Positions 7,210 to 15,008 of a DNA stretch of 20,000 nt are shown here, in pieces. A model generated the notes under the pieces. The model worked only from the letters and a program-made list of their open reading frames with translations, did not search any database and was not told the origin of the DNA. The stretch covers positions 1-20,000 of the forward strand of contig JAAEQP010000291.1 in assembly GCA_024231375.1 (NCBI GenBank), given 5' to 3'. Origin of the DNA: a bacterium (GTDB lineage: Bacteria; Hydrogenedentota; Hydrogenedentia; Hydrogenedentiales; SLHB01). The translations under genes and the position numbers were made by a program. Within the stretch, counting starts at the first letter, position 1, and the number at the start of each line of letters is the position of its first letter.

Positions 7210-8067
7210 TTACAGGCCAATGCGTGACCGAAATTCCGGCACGCCCTTGATGCCGAGGCTCAGGCGGAACAGGCCGCCCGCACCCGGCCCGTTTTCGTCC
7301 TTGTTGTCGCCGCCCGCCGTGGTGACGTACATGTCCGAGTAGTCGGGACCGCCGAACGTGACCGACGACACCTTCTTGGCGGGAAACTCGATGCGGCGCT
7401 CTTCGGCGCCGTCGGGCGCGAACCGGATCAGGCAACTGCCGTCCCAGATGGCCGACCATACGAATCCTTCGGCGTCGACAGTCATTCCGTCCGGCACACC
7501 ACCATCGTCGGGAAGCTTCACGAATACGCGTTGGTTGGCGATCGCGCCCGTGGCTTCGTCGTAGTCGAACAGGTAGATCGCGCGTTTCGGCGAATCGGTG
7601 TAGTACATCTGCTTGCGGTCGGGTGTGAACCCGATACCGTTCGAGCATCCGATGCCCTCCAACACAAGGGACAGCGCGCCGTCCGGGTCGATCCGGTACA
7701 ACCGCCCGGGACGATCCTTGGTGGGCATGGTGCCGCAGAACACGCGGCCTCCTGGATCGGCGATGACGTCGTTGAACCGCGTCTCGCGCTCGGCGGGGAT
7801 GTCCTCGAGAACCGTGTCCCACGCACCCTCGCACCAGCGCTTCACAGCACCCTTGGCCATGAAAAGCAGAAGCGATCCGTCGGTCTGAATGGTGAACCCG
7901 CCCAGGTCGTCGCCCTCGAACAACTGCTCGTGGGCTCCGGAGGAGGGGTCGAACCGGAACAGGCGTCCCCGGGGAATATCGACCCAATAGACCCGCTTCT
8001 CTTCAGGGTGCCACATGGGCCCTTCGCCGCAGGCGCACAGATAATCGACAATAAGTTCAGGCTGCAT
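7210..8067 (-). CDS. SMP-30/gluconolactonase/LRE family protein
   Basis: This 285-residue six-bladed beta-propeller is close to the usual family length. Metal-ligand positions are conserved: E15 in CGEGPMWHP, N99 in ETRFNDV, N143 in GCSNGIGF and D193 in GVPDGMTV. VYWVDIPRGRLFRFDP and the final GPGAGGLFRL are also typical. Members hydrolyse sugar lactones such as gluconolactone, releasing the acid in pentose, uronate or aldonate catabolism; the exact lactone here is not known. There is no signal peptide, so it is cytoplasmic. The ATG at 8067 has GGAGG 5 bases upstream. It is followed after 32 bases by the exonuclease gene; the pairing shows no obvious functional logic. The upstream region to 8477 is free of genes and must hold its promoter. 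Confidence 0.92.
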   Translation of the reverse strand: MQPELIVDYLCACGEGPMWHPEEKRVYWVDIPRGRLFRFDPSSGAHEQLFEGDDLGGFTIQTDGSLLLFMAKGAVKRWCEGAWDTVLEDIPAERETRFNDVIADPGGRVFCGTMPTKDRPGRLYRIDPDGALSLVLEGIGCSNGIGFTPDRKQMYYTDSPKRAIYLFDYDEATGAIANQRVFVKLPDDGGVPDGMTVDAEGFVWSAIWDGSCLIRFAPDGAEERRIEFPAKKVSSVTFGGPDYSDMYVTTAGGDNKDENGPGAGGLFRLSLGIKGVPEFRSRIGL

Positions 8068-8477
8068 GGGGCCTCCGTATTCTGTCGGGTTGCGTGACTA
8101 CTTTGGATGCGCCACAGTGTACCCGATTGACGACCGATTGGCCACGTCCGAGACGGGAACGAGGGCTTCGTTTGACAATAGGGGCACGGGTTCGGGAAAA
8201 TGGCCCAAGTCTTGGGGTACCCGGGATGAGCGGGGTTTGCTCTCGGTATCGCGAAATGGTCTCCCAGGTCATCGACGACGATGAAACCTAGCGGCGAAAT
8301 CGCGTGTCTAACCCCATGGAACCACTTGCTGTTGGAGCGGAGTTTCGCCTGGGAGGCATGTCTGCCCACAAGCGTCGCGATGTGCGGCGTGGTGAGGCCA
8401 CTACGGGGCTGACATCGACAACGCACGGAACGGAATCCGGTGTTTAGTGTTTCTCTGAGTTATGGAGTTAGGATCTG
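8068..8477. other. gene-free divergent intergenic region
   Basis: These 410 bases separate the divergent SMP-30 and ketosynthase genes. I see no gene, tRNA or member of the palindromic repeat families. TTGACA at 8172-8177 is followed 18 bases later by GAAAAT, a weak promoter candidate on the plus strand that would leave a leader of nearly 300 bases. Short open frames here have no ribosome sites. The length is generous for this gene-dense window, so an unrecognised regulatory RNA or a decayed gene cannot be excluded. Confidence 0.5.
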
Positions 8478-9476
8478 ATGACGAATAGCCTGCCGCTGAA
8501 AATCGTGGGTGTTGGACGGTATGTACCCAAACGCGTAGTGCCCTGCCGAGAGGTCGAGGAACTGTGCGGGTTGAAAGAGGGCTGGATCGCCCGCAAGACC
8601 GGTGTGCTTGAACGACGCTGGGCCGGCGAAGGTGAGACCGCGACCTCCATGGCGGCCGAGGCCGCGCGTGAGGCTTTGTCGGACGCGGGTATAGAAGCTG
8701 GCGACGTGGATCTAATCCTTAACGCGTCCGGGACGCAGCCCCAAGCCATCCCGGACGGTGCGCACCTGCTTCAGCGCGAGTTGGGCCTGCAGGACTCGGG
8801 CGGCGCATGCATGACTGTGCATACAACATGCCTCAGTTTCGTGACGGGCATGGACGTTGCCGCAAGCTTTCTGGCAACGGGACGCTATCGGCGGATTCTC
8901 ATCGTCAGCTCTGACATCGCCTCGTGCGGAATCAACATGAAAGAACCCGAGAGCGCGTCCCTGTTTGGCGACCTCGCGGCGGCAGTGGTCGTCGAGCGGA
9001 CACCGGAGGGCGAAGACAGCGCCGTGGTTGCGATGCGCATGGAAGGCTACAGCAGCGGCGCGGACTGTACCCGCATTCTCGGTGGCGGCACGGGCCGCTA
9101 TGCGAACTCTCCGGACACGAAGCCTGAAGACAACATGTTCCACATGGAAGGGCCGAAGGTGTACAAGTTGGCCCGGAAGCATGTGGGCGGATTCCTGGAG
9201 CGTTTGCGGCCGGGTCTTTCCAAGGATCTGGGCACCATCAAACGCGTTGTGCCGCACCAAGCCAGCGGCTTCGCCATCAAGGCGCTTCGCAAGTATGGCA
9301 TGCCGGACGAGAAGGTGGCCGTGACCATTGAGCGGTTCGGGAACTGTGTGGCCGCCTCGATCCCGGCGACCCTGTATGAGACGGTCCGGGACAAGTGCAT
9401 CGAGCGTGGCGACGAGGTGCTGCTGGTCGGTACAGGCGCGGGTCTGTGCATCGGGGGCATGATCCTGCGCTACTAG
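8478..9476 (+). CDS. beta-ketoacyl-ACP synthase III-like (KAS III / FabH family) ketosynthase
   Basis: This 332-residue thiolase-fold protein has the full KAS III catalytic triad: C118 in VHTTCLSFVTG, H260 in VPHQASGFAIKAL and N289 in RFGNCVAASIP. GWIARKTGVLERRW near the N-terminus, FGDLAAAVVV, MEGPKVYKLARKHV and the C-terminal GTGAGLCIGGMIL are all family marks. KAS III enzymes condense an acyl-CoA starter with malonyl-ACP. The residues around the cysteine (TTCLSF rather than the usual ACAGF) and the stand-alone location away from other fab genes suggest a divergent starter-specific or secondary-metabolite ketosynthase rather than the housekeeping FabH; hence no symbol. AGGA lies 6 bases before the ATG. 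It converges on the response-regulator gene with only 15 bases between stops. Confidence 0.9.
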   Translation: MTNSLPLKIVGVGRYVPKRVVPCREVEELCGLKEGWIARKTGVLERRWAGEGETATSMAAEAAREALSDAGIEAGDVDLILNASGTQPQAIPDGAHLLQRELGLQDSGGACMTVHTTCLSFVTGMDVAASFLATGRYRRILIVSSDIASCGINMKEPESASLFGDLAAAVVVERTPEGEDSAVVAMRMEGYSSGADCTRILGGGTGRYANSPDTKPEDNMFHMEGPKVYKLARKHVGGFLERLRPGLSKDLGTIKRVVPHQASGFAIKALRKYGMPDEKVAVTIERFGNCVAASIPATLYETVRDKCIERGDEVLLVGTGAGLCIGGMILRY

Positions 9477-9491
9477 CGCCGGGTGGCATGC

Positions 9492-10610
9492 TCAGGTCAG
9501 CATGACCTTCTCGGAATCCTGGAAACGCTCTCGGATTTCGATGAACGCCGATTCGTGCTCAGAAAACACATCCACGATCTCGGGATCGAAGTGCCCCCCC
9601 CTCCCTTCCTTGATGATGGACGCGCTCTTCTCGTGTGAGAAGGCCTCTTTGTAGCAGCGTTTGGAGGTCAGCGCGTCGTAGACGTCGGCCAGTGCCATGA
9701 TTCGACCCACAAGCGGAATCTCCTCGCCCGCCAACCCTCTCGGGTAACCTGCCCCATCCCATTTCTCGTGGTGTGATTCGGCCACTTCCGTACCCATGCG
9801 AAGAAATTCGTTGCCGGGGTACTGTTCATCGACGGCCCTGAGTGTGTCAGCACCGATCATGGCGTGCATCTTGATGACTTCGAACTCTTCCGGGGTGAGT
9901 TTGCCCGGTTTCTGCAGGATGCGGTCAGGCACGCCGACCTTGCCGATGTCATGCAGTGGGGCAGCCGCGTACAGATTCCCGACAAAGGAATCGTCGATGA
10001 GTTCGGCGTACTTCGGCAGAGCGCTCAGGGCCTGCGACATGGTCCGCGCATACTCGCGCATGCGTTCAAGGTGCTCGCCCGTCTCCGGGTCGCGCGATTC
10101 GGCAAGTTTCGACATTGCGAAAATGGTGGCCAGTTGGATCGTCGATATCCGCTCAACCTGAACGCGGACCCGGTCCTCCAACTCGACATTGTTTTCCTCG
10201 ATCCGCTGCTTGTATTCGACCTCCCGGTCATGCAACTGCTTCTTCTCCAGGCACGCGTTGATACGGGCGCGCAGAAGCGTCGAGTTGAACGGTTTGATGA
10301 GGTAATCGTCGGCGCCGCCTTCAATGCAACGCACCATGCTCTGCATTTCGTCGATGCCGGAGACCATGATTACCGGGATGTGGCGTAGATCACCGTCCCC
10401 GGTCATCTTCTCGAGCACTTCGTACCCGTCCATGACGGGCATCATGATGTCGAGAAGCATGAGATCCCCGCTCTCGTCTCTGGCCGTCTCCAAAGCCTGC
10501 AAGCCGGTCTCGGCCGTGAGGGGATGATGCCCCAGTGCCGCCACAAGATCGGAGAGCAACTGGCGATTCATGTCCTGGTCATCGACGATGAGAATCCGGG
10601 CCGGTTCCAT
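9492..10610 (-). CDS. response regulator with HD-GYP cyclic-di-GMP phosphodiesterase domain
   Basis: This is a 372-residue two-domain protein. The receiver domain (about 1-122) has the acidic pair D10/D11, phospho-acceptor D54 (LLDIMMPVMDGYEVL), S84 and K106 (YLIKPF). A coiled-coil linker (about 123-158) leads to the HD-GYP domain, with the metal dyad H220-D221 in LHDIGKVGVPDRIL and the full HHEKWDGAGYP motif at 279-289, then IMALADVYDALTS. All catalytic residues are present, so c-di-GMP hydrolysis controlled by phosphorylation is expected. The ATG at 10610 is preferred over a GTG two codons upstream because AGGAGG lies 6 bases before the ATG and abuts the GTG. No histidine kinase is adjacent, so it is an orphan regulator. 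An extended -10 promoter candidate lies about 85 bases upstream. Confidence 0.95.
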   Translation of the reverse strand: MEPARILIVDDQDMNRQLLSDLVAALGHHPLTAETGLQALETARDESGDLMLLDIMMPVMDGYEVLEKMTGDGDLRHIPVIMVSGIDEMQSMVRCIEGGADDYLIKPFNSTLLRARINACLEKKQLHDREVEYKQRIEENNVELEDRVRVQVERISTIQLATIFAMSKLAESRDPETGEHLERMREYARTMSQALSALPKYAELIDDSFVGNLYAAAPLHDIGKVGVPDRILQKPGKLTPEEFEVIKMHAMIGADTLRAVDEQYPGNEFLRMGTEVAESHHEKWDGAGYPRGLAGEEIPLVGRIMALADVYDALTSKRCYKEAFSHEKSASIIKEGRGGHFDPEIVDVFSEHESAFIEIRERFQDSEKVMLT

Positions 10611-10694
10611 CCGCACCTCCTCAGACAGGTAGTGGAAAGCCGTAGCGCCGCTCGCTCTCGGGCATGCGAACAGACTTGCGCACCCTTTCCCGTG

Positions 10695-10703
10695 ATTCTA
10701 GCA
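10695..10703 (-). promoter_or_regulatory. candidate extended -10 promoter for the HD-GYP response regulator
   Basis: On the minus strand the sequence reads TGCTAGAAT, an extended -10 element (TGn plus TAGAAT, 5 of 6 to consensus). No good -35 is seen at the right distance. It lies about 85 bases upstream of the gene start. Confidence 0.35.
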
Positions 10704-10763
10704 TAATGATCCCAAGATTGGGGGATGGATGCGCCGGTCGATTGGCGAACCTGCCGCTCGGCA

Positions 10764-10792
10764 TTGTGAATGATTCGACGGGAGGGTACACT
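10764..10792 (+). promoter_or_regulatory. candidate sigma70-type promoter for the URO-D-like gene
   Basis: TTGTGA at 10764-10769 and TACACT at 10787-10792 are separated by 17 bases, each with 4 of 6 consensus positions. It would start transcription near 10799, leaving a leader of about 22 bases that contains AAGAAGGAG at 10805-10813. Confidence 0.45.
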
Positions 10793-10821
10793 GCCTGACT
10801 CAAGAAAGAAGGAGAACGTCT

Positions 10822-11994
10822 ATGCCCACTCGTCCAATGCCGGAGGCATCCGAGGCCAATACTCAGACACTCGTCCCGCGGGACGCAATGTGCCCGTCGG
10901 CACGTAGACTGAGGGACACATACGCCATCACGCCGGGGGCACCCTTCCTGAAACGGGAATTCGGGTTCTATTGTCTCGATACGTGGTATGAACAGGGTCT
11001 TTCCCGCGACGCAGACCTGGACGAGGTGTTCGACTATGACCCGCCGGGGCACCACTCGCTGGGGCAGTTGGGATGGTGCGAGGCGGCGTTTGTGCCTGCG
11101 TTTGACGTGAAGATCGTCGAGGACCGGGGCGATCACGAGGTGGAACAGGACTATGCGGGCCGCCATGTGCTGTATTTCAAAGGCCGCCGACAAGGCTTCA
11201 TGCCCGAGTACATCGACCATCCCGTCAAAGATATGCGCACGTGGGAGGAAGACGTCCGGTGGCGCATGGACCCGTCGTCCCCGGAGCGGTTCGCGGACCT
11301 GGACGGTCGCATGAATGAAGCTCGGGCACAGGCCGCGAAGGGGATGGTGATTGTCCAGAATCTCATCGGCGGATACATGTATCTGCGGAGTCTGATTGGG
11401 CCTGAACGGCTGCTCTATGCCTTCTGCGAACAACCGGACCTCATTCGCGCGTGCATGGAGACATGGTTCGAACTGGCGGACACGGTGATCGCCCGGCACC
11501 AGGAACATGTGACGTTGGACGAGTTCTTCCTGGCGGAGGACATCTGCTACAACAACGGATGCCTCATCTCCCCGGACATGATGCGCGAGTTCCTGATGCC
11601 CTACTATCAGCAACTGATCGCGAATGTACGCGCCCGGCAACTGGACCCTGCACGCCATCTGTACATCCAGATCGACACGGACGGATACGCGCCAGCCACC
11701 ATTCCCATCTACCGGGAAATCGGCATGGATGTCATGAGTCCCTTCGAGGTGGCCTCGGGGTGCGACGTGGTGAAGGTGGGCCGGGAGTACCCGGACCTGG
11801 TGATCCTGGGCGGCATCGACAAACGCGTGCTTGCGGAAGGGAAGGACGCCATCGACCGGCATCTGGACTACATCCTGCCAGCCATGCGCGCGCGGGGCGG
11901 CTACATACCCACCTGCGATCACGGCGTACCGGAAGAGGTCTCGCTGGAGAACTACATGCACTACCGCAAACGCTGTGTGGAATTGGGTGGCTAG
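10822..11994 (+). CDS. uroporphyrinogen decarboxylase superfamily protein (not HemE)
   Basis: This 390-residue TIM-barrel protein is of the URO-D / methylcobamide methyltransferase superfamily. Recognisable blocks are the first-strand region REFGFYCLDTWYEQGL, LDEFFLAEDICYNNG, LYIQIDTDGYAPATIPIYREIGMDVMSPFEVASGCDVVKV, LVILGGIDKRVLAEGKDAI and GGYIPTCDHGVPEEVSLENYMHYRK. The N-terminal arginine-rich active-site motif of true HemE is absent, and the HxC zinc motif of MtaA-type methyltransferases is replaced by QIDTDG. It therefore belongs to the large uncharacterised branch common in Planctomycetes and Lentisphaerae genomes, whose reaction is unknown; methyl transfer or an aldolase/decarboxylase-like role is speculation. 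The ATG has an excellent AAGAAGGAG site 8 bases upstream. It is a single gene, facing a convergent glycan-degradation operon 60 bases beyond its stop. Confidence 0.85.
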   Translation: MPTRPMPEASEANTQTLVPRDAMCPSARRLRDTYAITPGAPFLKREFGFYCLDTWYEQGLSRDADLDEVFDYDPPGHHSLGQLGWCEAAFVPAFDVKIVEDRGDHEVEQDYAGRHVLYFKGRRQGFMPEYIDHPVKDMRTWEEDVRWRMDPSSPERFADLDGRMNEARAQAAKGMVIVQNLIGGYMYLRSLIGPERLLYAFCEQPDLIRACMETWFELADTVIARHQEHVTLDEFFLAEDICYNNGCLISPDMMREFLMPYYQQLIANVRARQLDPARHLYIQIDTDGYAPATIPIYREIGMDVMSPFEVASGCDVVKVGREYPDLVILGGIDKRVLAEGKDAIDRHLDYILPAMRARGGYIPTCDHGVPEEVSLENYMHYRKRCVELGG

Positions 11995-11998
11995 GCAA

Positions 11999-12021
11999 CG
12001 GGGACTGTACCAAGCGAACGA
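11999..12021 (+). repeat. partial REP-like repeat (half element)
   Basis: ACGGGGACTGTACCAAGCG is the left half of the palindrome seen at 3425-3487, with GGGACTGTACCAAGCG (12001-12016) exact. No matching right half is visible. It begins 5 bases after the URO-D stop. Confidence 0.7.
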
Positions 12022-12055
12022 GACCGAAAGCAACCGCAATCCTATTTGCTCGGTC
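12022..12055. terminator. possible bidirectional hairpin between convergent genes
   Basis: GACCGA-GCAA at 12022-12033 (with a 2-base bulge) pairs with TTGCTCGGTC at 12046-12055, giving a 10-bp stem with a loop of about 12 bases. It lies exactly between convergent stops (11994 and 12054). There is no run of T on either side, so termination is tentative. Confidence 0.3.
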
Positions 12056-14936
12056 ACTCCCCATGCACTGAGACAGCCTGCTTCAACCAGGCTCGGATTT
12101 CCTCCGCGCGAGCGGGGTCTCCCGGAACGGATGCGACATCGGCGGCGTAGGCCTCCACCTTCGCCACCGAGGCTTCGTCGCCGCTGTCTTGGAACGTTTC
12201 CCGTGCCAGCGAGAGCAGACAGTGGTCCTGCCACCCCCGGCGCCAGGCTTGCCAGCGCCGCGACGGAACCAGCCCCGTTTCCGTAGGATACACAAGCGAT
12301 GTGTCGTAGGCGCTCTTGTAAGCCTCGCGATACCACGGGTCGCCATAGTACTGCTGTGCCCAGTAGCCGATTCCCGCTACGTCGTTCGCGAAGGCCCACC
12401 AGAACTTGGCGAGGTAGTGGCGGGTCGGGTCCTGAAGCTTGTCGTTGCTGCCCTCCGAGTAGAAGTAACACCAACGCGGTTTGCCCGTGGCAATGACCAT
12501 GTCGTGAAAGGGCTTCATGTTGTCTGGGAAGAAGGTCTTGAAGTGGGGCATCCAGTCGTCGGTGAGCGCGTCCATCTTGCGCGCCACGTCCAGGTCGGGG
12601 GTGCTGCAATCGATGACCACGCGAACCCGGGGATCGACTTCCTTGATCCACCGGGACAGGGTACGGCAGTGCTCGCCCACGGATTCGTCGTACGGGTTCA
12701 CCATGAATCGGTCGTAAGTCAGGCCTTTCTCGATCAGATGGTCCACAACCAAGCCAAACCATTCCTTGAACGCCTTCTCGTACTCGGGCGTACCGAAGTC
12801 GAGTCCAAACAGGTCCCTACGCTGTTTGCCCTTCTCCCAGATACCGAGGGTCACGAAGTACTGGTTGAACGCGTCCATTGTCGCATCCAACAGAACATCG
12901 GCATGCGTGAAGTCGGGTTTCCCGGCAAGCGTACCGTCCGCGTTTGCCTTGACAGCCCCGACGGTGCGAAGGCGGTGCAGCATGCACACGTCCACACCGT
13001 GACTGGCGAGATCGTCCAGATGCCGCTGGAACCATCGTGGCTGTGCTTCCGCGACCTCGGGCAGAATGAGATTCCAGGTGAAACAGTGAATCGACCGCGC
13101 GGATGCAATGCTGGCAGGGATGGCACGCAGGACAAGGGGCACTTCAACCGGAGTTCCAGGCGAACCGTCCACGGGTTGAAACACAATCCGCGCCTTCGTG
13201 TTCGAGTCGCCGTCTCCTGAGTTGTGGATGCTCAACCACATCTGGCCGGTTTCTCCGGGCGCGAGGTGCAAGATTCCCGCCGGACGAGGCGCTAGGACGT
13301 CATAGACTTGCGTCCCGTCCGGCGCGGCCACGGGAACGGACTCCTGCCATAGCGTTTCGAAGCCGGGTATGCCCAGTTTCAGGTAGTTCCAACTCTTGTC
13401 GTCTTCACTGTGTCGAGACGTGCATCGTAACGTCAGCGGTTGATCGCTGAGGTTGGTAACGTTCCAGGCGAGGTCCACCCATTCATCGCGCAGCAGCGCG
13501 ACCTCAATGGGCCCTGCGGGTCTGTCGAGCGAGGATGGTTCACCCAGGAACCGCTCGTACGGCCAGGCGCGGGCGACGGCAAACGTTTCGCCTGAAAGCC
13601 TCGCCGCCTTCAGCCGCAGGGCGCTTCGTTCCTTCCGCAAAACGTCCAACTCGCTGGACAGTCGCGCATAGGCGTCGCGGACACCGATCTCGTCCATCGT
13701 GGAGAGGGTTTGCGTCCAAGCGCCGTGGCGTCCTTGCCATTGAGCGACGTGCTGCTGCATTTCTTCCGGCCACTGAGGGGAATCCGCAACGAGGTCTTCC
13801 GAATCCTTGGCCAAACGCGTCTTCAAGGAATCGAACACCCAGCTACCGAATCGTCCCGGAGCGTTGAACGCGCCGAAGGTCGCGTGCCACGCGCTGAGTT
13901 CCTGCTCGGCTTTGCGCTCGCGACAGAGATTGGCGTACCACACGTCGCCCGGCGTGGGCGCTTCGACGCCCAACGCCAGGAACGGTATCGCGATCTCGGC
14001 CGACCACTCGGTTGCGCCTCTCCAAACCGCGTTCTCCCAATCCGGATTGAATCCGTGGAAATCCGACCCCAGAGCGTCATGCCGCTGATTCAGAATATCG
14101 ACCAGAAAGTGCATGTGGCTTGCGCGGTCGCCCTGCGGGTTCAGGAAGACCTCGACGCATTCATTGACCCAAATCGGAGGATCCTGCCTGCCGTCGAACG
14201 CGCGTTCGGCAATGTTGCCGGGCAGAGGTTCTTCGCACACCATGGCGATGAACAGGGTCGTGTCGTCGTGCCCCACCCATGCCCGTGTCTGCGCCTTGGC
14301 CGCGGTGTTCTTCAGATTCTCCACAAAGCCGTCGACCGCACCCGCCGCGCTCCATTCCTCGGGATTGACGCGGCCGTCAATGGTAGGGTGGGCCATCCTT
14401 CCAACGACCAACGGGACGTCAACGGCGTTTGCGCCGCCAACCGATTCCTTGGCGGCAATCGTGACCTTCCAGGTGAATCTTCCGCCCACGGGGCCGCCGT
14501 CCTGGTCCTGGAGCGGGGCGTATTCCCAAGCCCTACCCTCCGGATGGCGGGCAACCTGAAAACCGAATTCCGCGGGGCCGGGCGGCACGTCCAACGGAAC
14601 GTCCAGCGTGAACGCCACGTTGAGCCGGTCTCCCGCCTGGTGCGGACCGGGGATCTTCCAGGGCGTGTGTTTGGAGGCGGGAAGATTGACCGAGACGTCG
14701 GTGTCGACGAGGGAACGAAACGACGCGAAGGGCCTTGTGAAAGGAGGGGCGCCAGGCTGTACCACCTCCAGCGTCACGTTGCCGACAACACGTTCGCCCC
14801 CACGCACGCGCGCCGGGGTCTTCACTTCAACGACGCGGAACGCGCCATCGCTCTGGGCTTGGGCAAGGGACTCCGGCAAGAATGCACAGAATCCACCGAG
14901 GACCGTCACTATCAAGAGGCAGGGAGTCTTCTTCAC
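12054..14936 (-). CDS. secreted CBM9-like / DUF4091 glycoside-hydrolase-like protein
   Basis: This 960-residue protein begins at a GTG (14936) with AAGGAAG 9 bases upstream. Residues 1-27 are a signal peptide (KK, hydrophobic core CLLIVTVLGGFCAFL, AQA cleavage site). Residues about 30-165 are beta-rich and unrecognised. Residues about 183-369 match the CBM9-like carbohydrate-binding fold: HPTIDGRVNPEEWSAA, DDTTLFIAMVCEE, NECVEVFLNP, WSAEIAIPF and GSWVF. Residues about 640-920 form a TIM-barrel-like region ending in a DUF4091-type block (WWAFANDVAGIGYWAQQYYGDPW ... SLVYPTETGLVPSRRW). DUF4091 proteins are usually predicted glycosidases of unproven specificity. It is last in a three-gene same-strand run with two GH36 genes, 72 bases after the second one, and probably helps to degrade the same polymer outside the cytoplasm. 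The catalytic acids are not assigned. Confidence 0.85.
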   Translation of the reverse strand: MKKTPCLLIVTVLGGFCAFLPESLAQAQSDGAFRVVEVKTPARVRGGERVVGNVTLEVVQPGAPPFTRPFASFRSLVDTDVSVNLPASKHTPWKIPGPHQAGDRLNVAFTLDVPLDVPPGPAEFGFQVARHPEGRAWEYAPLQDQDGGPVGGRFTWKVTIAAKESVGGANAVDVPLVVGRMAHPTIDGRVNPEEWSAAGAVDGFVENLKNTAAKAQTRAWVGHDDTTLFIAMVCEEPLPGNIAERAFDGRQDPPIWVNECVEVFLNPQGDRASHMHFLVDILNQRHDALGSDFHGFNPDWENAVWRGATEWSAEIAIPFLALGVEAPTPGDVWYANLCRERKAEQELSAWHATFGAFNAPGRFGSWVFDSLKTRLAKDSEDLVADSPQWPEEMQQHVAQWQGRHGAWTQTLSTMDEIGVRDAYARLSSELDVLRKERSALRLKAARLSGETFAVARAWPYERFLGEPSSLDRPAGPIEVALLRDEWVDLAWNVTNLSDQPLTLRCTSRHSEDDKSWNYLKLGIPGFETLWQESVPVAAPDGTQVYDVLAPRPAGILHLAPGETGQMWLSIHNSGDGDSNTKARIVFQPVDGSPGTPVEVPLVLRAIPASIASARSIHCFTWNLILPEVAEAQPRWFQRHLDDLASHGVDVCMLHRLRTVGAVKANADGTLAGKPDFTHADVLLDATMDAFNQYFVTLGIWEKGKQRRDLFGLDFGTPEYEKAFKEWFGLVVDHLIEKGLTYDRFMVNPYDESVGEHCRTLSRWIKEVDPRVRVVIDCSTPDLDVARKMDALTDDWMPHFKTFFPDNMKPFHDMVIATGKPRWCYFYSEGSNDKLQDPTRHYLAKFWWAFANDVAGIGYWAQQYYGDPWYREAYKSAYDTSLVYPTETGLVPSRRWQAWRRGWQDHCLLSLARETFQDSGDEASVAKVEAYAADVASVPGDPARAEEIRAWLKQAVSVHGE

Positions 14937-15008
14937 GAGTCGTGTCTTCCTTACCGCGGGAGTTCGTCTCCGCGTTCGACCGGCTGCACGTGCTGGACAT
15001 CACGACAG

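Noticed and set aside
7178..7987. N-terminal extension of the exonuclease frame
   Set aside because: It runs antisense-free through the SMP-30 gene in another frame of the same strand; the SMP-30 frame has conserved ligands and the extension has no family features.
8057..8426. Possible small genes or a decayed gene in the divergent intergenic region
   Set aside because: Short frames have no ribosome sites and no recognisable sequence; a stretch GFIVVDDLGDHF on the minus strand looks protein-like but is too short to support.
9487..9504. Hairpin CATGCT...AGCATG as a terminator between the ketosynthase and response-regulator genes
   Set aside because: Only a 6-bp stem with no T-run, and it overlaps the response-regulator stop codon.
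10621..12762. 713-residue minus-strand open frame across the URO-D gene and the end of the DUF4091 gene
   Set aside because: It is a long shadow frame caused by high GC; it lies opposite one real gene and out of frame with another.
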